DNA of 64,000 bases from Pedobacter sp. Leaf194 (lineage in GTDB: Bacteria; Bacteroidota; Bacteroidia; Sphingobacteriales; Sphingobacteriaceae). The DNA lies in NCBI RefSeq assembly GCF_001423945.1, contig NZ_LMPU01000009.1:310416-374415 (forward strand), read 5' to 3'. The first letter of the stretch is position 1. Every line of letters begins with the position of its first letter. The translations under genes and the position numbers were made by a program. Shown in pieces: positions 63,940 through 64,000 of the stretch. The notes below the pieces were generated by a model. That model saw nothing but the letters and a program-made list of their open reading frames with translations. It made no database searches and was not told the DNA's origin.

Positions 63940-64000
63940 TTATTTATCTGGAAACTTAACACCTCTATACTGTGTAATGTCGACAGTAGGAATATTAGAG
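63940..64000 (-). CDS. C-terminal end of an unidentified protein (partial)
   Basis: On the minus strand a frame enters from the right edge and stops with TAA at 63940-63942. Only 19 residues are visible (SNIPTVDITQYRGVKFPDK). The location just before the bidirectional terminator supports a real gene end. I cannot name it. Confidence 0.45.
   Translation of the reverse strand, partial: SNIPTVDITQYRGVKFPDK

Overview
The window reads as ordinary chromosome of a low-GC member of the Bacteroidota, most like the family Sphingobacteriaceae (Pedobacter or a close relative). The signs are the sigma-ABfr-type promoter box TAnnTTTG ahead of many genes, weak or absent Shine-Dalgarno sequences, the gldA/gldF/gldG set, a DNA polymerase III alpha subunit with its proofreading exonuclease fused at the N-terminus, long-form phenylalanine hydroxylase, many small SPII lipoproteins, and families common in this phylum (DUF4397, DUF4136, DUF2339, DUF4870). 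The genus is an inference from protein character, not from a marker search. No rRNA, tRNA, CRISPR array, insertion sequence, prophage or defence island was seen.

Layout. 0-8 kb: end of an unknown gene, a MiaE-like tRNA hydroxylase, a glycosyltransferase, an HscA-like Hsp70, a luciferase-family oxidoreductase, DUF4395, then a decaying stretch with a truncated DUF2339 gene and a zinc phospholipase/nuclease gene cut by one in-frame TAG. 8-16 kb, mostly minus strand: DedA protein, two DUF4397 lipoproteins, dnaN, gldG-gldF-gldA, a phosphodiesterase lipoprotein. 16-24 kb: glyS, lipoprotein, ThuA protein, a small AraC regulator with its probable SDR target, NlpC/P60 and CAP secreted proteins, GtrA protein. 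24-36 kb: phenylalanine/tyrosine catabolism (phhA, hppD, hmgA, fumarylacetoacetase family) with a flavin reductase and poxB, interleaved with unrelated small genes. 36-45 kb: peroxiredoxin plus DsbA-like pair, DUF58, PQQ sugar dehydrogenase, trxA, dnaE. 45-52 kb: lipocalin, mdh with an abutting aspartic protease, truncated haemoglobin, SRPBCC protein, a two-component system followed by a UspA-like protein and a bestrophin. 52-64 kb: gyrB, OmpH/Skp-like lipoprotein, guanine deaminase, EcsC, S4 protein, dapD, glycosyltransferase, tsaC, cca, a pRiA4 ORF-3-like protein and miaA.

How genes work together. phhA, hppD, hmgA and the fumarylacetoacetase homologue supply most of Phe -> Tyr -> homogentisate -> fumarate + acetoacetate; the aminotransferase and the maleylacetoacetate isomerase are not here. 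MiaA, MiaE-like, TsaC, CCA-transferase and GlyRS are tRNA functions scattered through the window. The two-component system sits directly before three 11-bp-spaced direct repeats that abut the promoter of the UspA/bestrophin pair, so these probably form one small regulon.

I did not find a clear new multi-gene system. The best leads are regulatory or degenerative: the response-regulator boxes at 50415-50444, an orphan terminator with upstream hairpins suggesting a small RNA at about 35936-36058, direct repeats between the AraC gene and the SDR gene, promoters within 4-10 bases of start codons, a palindromic interspersed repeat at 54395-54575 with a related arm at 24122-24195, and two broken genes.
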